From NCBI RefSeq assembly GCF_001456115.1, contig NZ_CP013264.1, positions 1,162,001 through 1,226,000 on the forward strand: a DNA stretch of 64,000 nucleotides. The letters are read 5' to 3'. The notes beneath the pieces are model-generated. The model worked only from the letters and a program-made list of their open reading frames with translations, had not been told where the DNA came from and did no database searches. Position 1 is the stretch's first letter. Each line of letters starts with the position of its first letter. A program made the translations under genes and the position numbers. Positions 62,294-64,000 of the stretch are shown here, piece by piece. The DNA comes from Sphingobium baderi (GTDB lineage: Bacteria > Pseudomonadota > Alphaproteobacteria > Sphingomonadales > Sphingomonadaceae).

Positions 62294-63478
62294 TTGCCCC
62301 AAAGCGACACCCATTATGACGTGATCGTCCTCGGCGCGGGCGGGGCCGGGCTGCTATGCGCCGCCACCGCAGGCCAGCGGGGCAGGCGCGTGCTGCTGAT
62401 CGACCACGCGCCCGAAGCGGGCAGGAAGATCGTCATCTCCGGCGGCGGCCGCTGCAACTTCACCAACATCCACACCGCGCCGGACCGCTATATCTCCGCC
62501 AATCCCCATTTCGCCAAGTCGGCGCTGGGCCGCTACACCCCGTCCGATTTCCTCGCCCTCATCGAGCGCCACAGGATCGCCTGGCACGAAAAGACGCTGG
62601 GCCAGCTATTCTGCGACGGCTCCGCGCGGCAGGTGGTGGCGATGCTGCTGGACGAATGCGCGGCAGGCGGCGTCGACATCCGCCTCGACCACCCCATCAC
62701 CGCCGTGGATCATGCCGACGCCCTATATCGCGTCACCCATGGCGCCCGAACGGCCACCGCCCCCGCGCTGGTGATCGCGACCGGCGGCCCCTCCATCCCG
62801 AAAATGGGCGCGACCGGCTTCGCCTATGACCTCGCCCGCCGCTTCGGCCTCAAGGTCGTGGAGCCGCGCCCCGCGCTCGTCCCCTTCACGCTGGGCGGCG
62901 AGGATGTGTTGTTCCGCTCCCTCTCCGGCGTCTCGACCGAGGTGATCGCCCACAGCGGCAAGACCGCCTTCCGCGAGGCCACCCTGCTCACCCATCGGGG
63001 CCTGTCCGGCCCGGCGATCCTCCAGATTTCCTCCTATTGGCGGCACGGGGAGGCCATCGCGCTCGATTTCCTGCCCGATCGGCCGGACGGCTGGCTGATC
63101 GACGCCAAACGCCACAAGCCCCGCGCCACGCTGGCCCAGAGCCTGCGCGCCCATCTGCCCGACCGCCTTGCCGATGCGCTGGGCGAACGCCTTGCGCTGC
63201 ATGGCGACCTCGCCAACCTCCCCGACCGCAAGCTGGCGGAGGCGGAGCGCCGCCTCGCCCGCTGGTCCTTCACCCCCAACGGCACCGAAGGCTATGCCAA
63301 GGCCGAAGTCACCTCCGGCGGCATCGCCACCGACGGCCTGTCCTCCCGCACCATGGAGGCGCGCAAGATGCCCGGCCTCTACGCGATCGGAGAGGCGGTG
63401 GACGTCACCGGCTGGCTGGGCGGCTATAATTTCCAATGGGCCTGGGCCAGCGGCTGGGCGGCGGGGCAGGCGGTGTAG
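62294..63478 (+). CDS. NAD(P)/FAD-dependent oxidoreductase, BaiN/HI0933 family
   Basis: A 394-residue flavoprotein. The FAD Rossmann motif VIVLGAGGAGLLCAATAG lies at about 10-27. The family motif GRKIVISGGGRCNFTN (about 48-63) follows, and the C-terminal FAD site is LYAIGEAVDVTGWLGGYNFQWAWASG (in parts). Function of most members is unknown. The apparent start is TTG at 62294, eight bases after the previous stop, with no clear ribosome site; coupling to the previous gene may help. Confidence 0.92.
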   Translation: MPQSDTHYDVIVLGAGGAGLLCAATAGQRGRRVLLIDHAPEAGRKIVISGGGRCNFTNIHTAPDRYISANPHFAKSALGRYTPSDFLALIERHRIAWHEKTLGQLFCDGSARQVVAMLLDECAAGGVDIRLDHPITAVDHADALYRVTHGARTATAPALVIATGGPSIPKMGATGFAYDLARRFGLKVVEPRPALVPFTLGGEDVLFRSLSGVSTEVIAHSGKTAFREATLLTHRGLSGPAILQISSYWRHGEAIALDFLPDRPDGWLIDAKRHKPRATLAQSLRAHLPDRLADALGERLALHGDLANLPDRKLAEAERRLARWSFTPNGTEGYAKAEVTSGGIATDGLSSRTMEARKMPGLYAIGEAVDVTGWLGGYNFQWAWASGWAAGQAV

Positions 63479-63705
63479 AATCGGTTCGCGGCGGAAAAGC
63501 CGAAAATAGCCCCTTTCCTTGGGCGATGATGCAGCTTGCAAACGATCCTTGCCTGATAGCCATTATCGATCATAATTAGTCATTGAAACGATAGCCATAT
63601 CACCCCGGATGCGGTCACGCGCGTATTCCCACGCATCAGGGCCCAGCAATTGGCTTATTCTGCCCAGAGCAGATATTTTCTTGTGCATATGAGGGGGGGG
63701 CGTCG
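63479..63705. promoter_or_regulatory. AT-richer upstream region with direct repeats
   Basis: Composition falls from very GC-rich to mixed. GATAGCCAT occurs twice, at 63555-63563 and 63590-63598, 35 bp apart in the same orientation. A weak promoter-like pair, TTGGCT (63650) and TATTTT (63674), lies before the next gene. GAGGGGGGG at 63690-63699 is its ribosome site. Confidence 0.4.
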
Positions 63706-64000
63706 GTGCGCTATCGTATTTTTGCTTTCACAATAATGCTCTCGATGCTCGCGGTTATTGCTCCTCCCACCAGCGCCAATGAAGTCGCAAACGGAACGCG
63801 ATTAGTTACAGCGGCGCAACCAGACCACTGCACTCCGGCCTATGACGCTGAGAAATGCAGAACCGCTTGGGCAAAGGCTCATGAAAAGCGCGAGCTTCTC
63901 GCCCGGTGTCTTCGTAAGACTGGAAATCGCCTTGCTGCTTCTGCCAACACATTGGACAAAAATTTTGTCGAATTCGTCGGATCATGCAGCCATGAAAGGG
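63706..64000 (+). CDS. secreted protein with several cysteines, C-terminus cut by window edge
   Basis: The GTG at 63706, just after a G-rich ribosome site, opens a frame that reaches the window end (98 complete codons). A signal peptide (about 1-24: basic MRYR start, hydrophobic core, PTSA/NE cleavage) is followed by a short region with Cys in DHCTPAYDAEKC, LARCLRK and VGSCSHE, so at least four cysteines. Codon use is AT-richer than all neighbours. No family is recognised. It may mark the start of an accessory region to the right. Confidence 0.6.
   Translation, partial: MRYRIFAFTIMLSMLAVIAPPTSANEVANGTRLVTAAQPDHCTPAYDAEKCRTAWAKAHEKRELLARCLRKTGNRLAASANTLDKNFVEFVGSCSHER

Overview
The window is GC-rich, densely coded chromosomal DNA of an alphaproteobacterium. 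It is most likely a sphingomonad (Sphingobium/Sphingomonas type). Support comes from gene order (chvI-chvG-hprK-rapZ-manX-ptsH opposite pckA; pyrE-pdxJ-acpS-lepB; rodZ-cpoB-tilS-ftsH; a full aa3 oxidase operon), from frequent ATGA start/stop overlaps and TTG/GTG starts, and from intergenic repeats of a kind I recall from sphingomonad genomes. No rRNA, tRNA, CRISPR array, transposase or prophage gene is visible. About 73 protein genes are called; most are housekeeping.

Layout. 0-12.3 kb: a cyclophilin cut by the left edge, the Mg2+ transporter MgtE, DUF1489, an MFS carrier and an rRNA/tRNA 2'-O-methyltransferase. Then comes a minus-strand regulatory block (ChvI/ChvG two-component system, HPr kinase, RapZ, EIIA-Man-like ManX, HPr) divergent from pckA, followed by a small acidic protein and ferredoxin-NADP reductase. 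12.4-20.1 kb (minus): FtsH, a small membrane protein, TilS, CpoB, RodZ and the nitrogen-PTS enzyme I PtsP, which supplies phosphate to the HPr and ManX encoded at 5 kb. 20.2-26.1 kb is an accessory block between ptsP and lysC, two genes that are neighbours in many alphaproteobacteria. It holds a five-gene VOC/DUF1428/SRPBCC operon facing an HxlR-type regulator across two palindromes, a Gdx/SugE exporter with a guanidine-II-like leader, a lipoprotein and a flavin oxidoreductase.

26.1-39.7 kb: LysC, UbiG, a CitE-like lyase, a stomatin/NfeD pair, a winged-helix methyltransferase, an overlapping trio (DUF2061, DUF2721, orphan 2Fe-2S subunit), and an AlaC-type aminotransferase divergent from PHA synthase and a phasin. 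Then come a hemerythrin-like protein, rpsU behind a structured leader, and a membrane-anchored FKBP. 39.7-43.5 kb (minus): pyrE-pdxJ-acpS-lepB and an AI-2E family permease. 43.8-52.5 kb (plus): the cytochrome aa3 operon with heme and copper assembly factors (CtaC, CtaD, CtaB, a 43-residue membrane protein, CtaG, CtaE, DUF983, SURF1), then ThrC and a methyltransferase.

52.5-64 kb: cytochrome b561, glutaminyl cyclotransferase, the YgfZ-like protein, a dihydroorotase homologue with an altered metal motif, RarD, PhzF, a serine hydrolase, RecQ, a TIGR01244-like protein and a BaiN-type flavoprotein. The last 0.5 kb becomes noticeably AT-richer and starts a secreted cysteine-containing protein cut by the right edge. 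Four structured intergenic repeats (16.8, 53.9, 54.8 and 59.6 kb) fall into at least two or three families. The least explained loci are the HxlR/VOC/DUF1428 cluster and the DUF2061-DUF2721-2Fe-2S trio.
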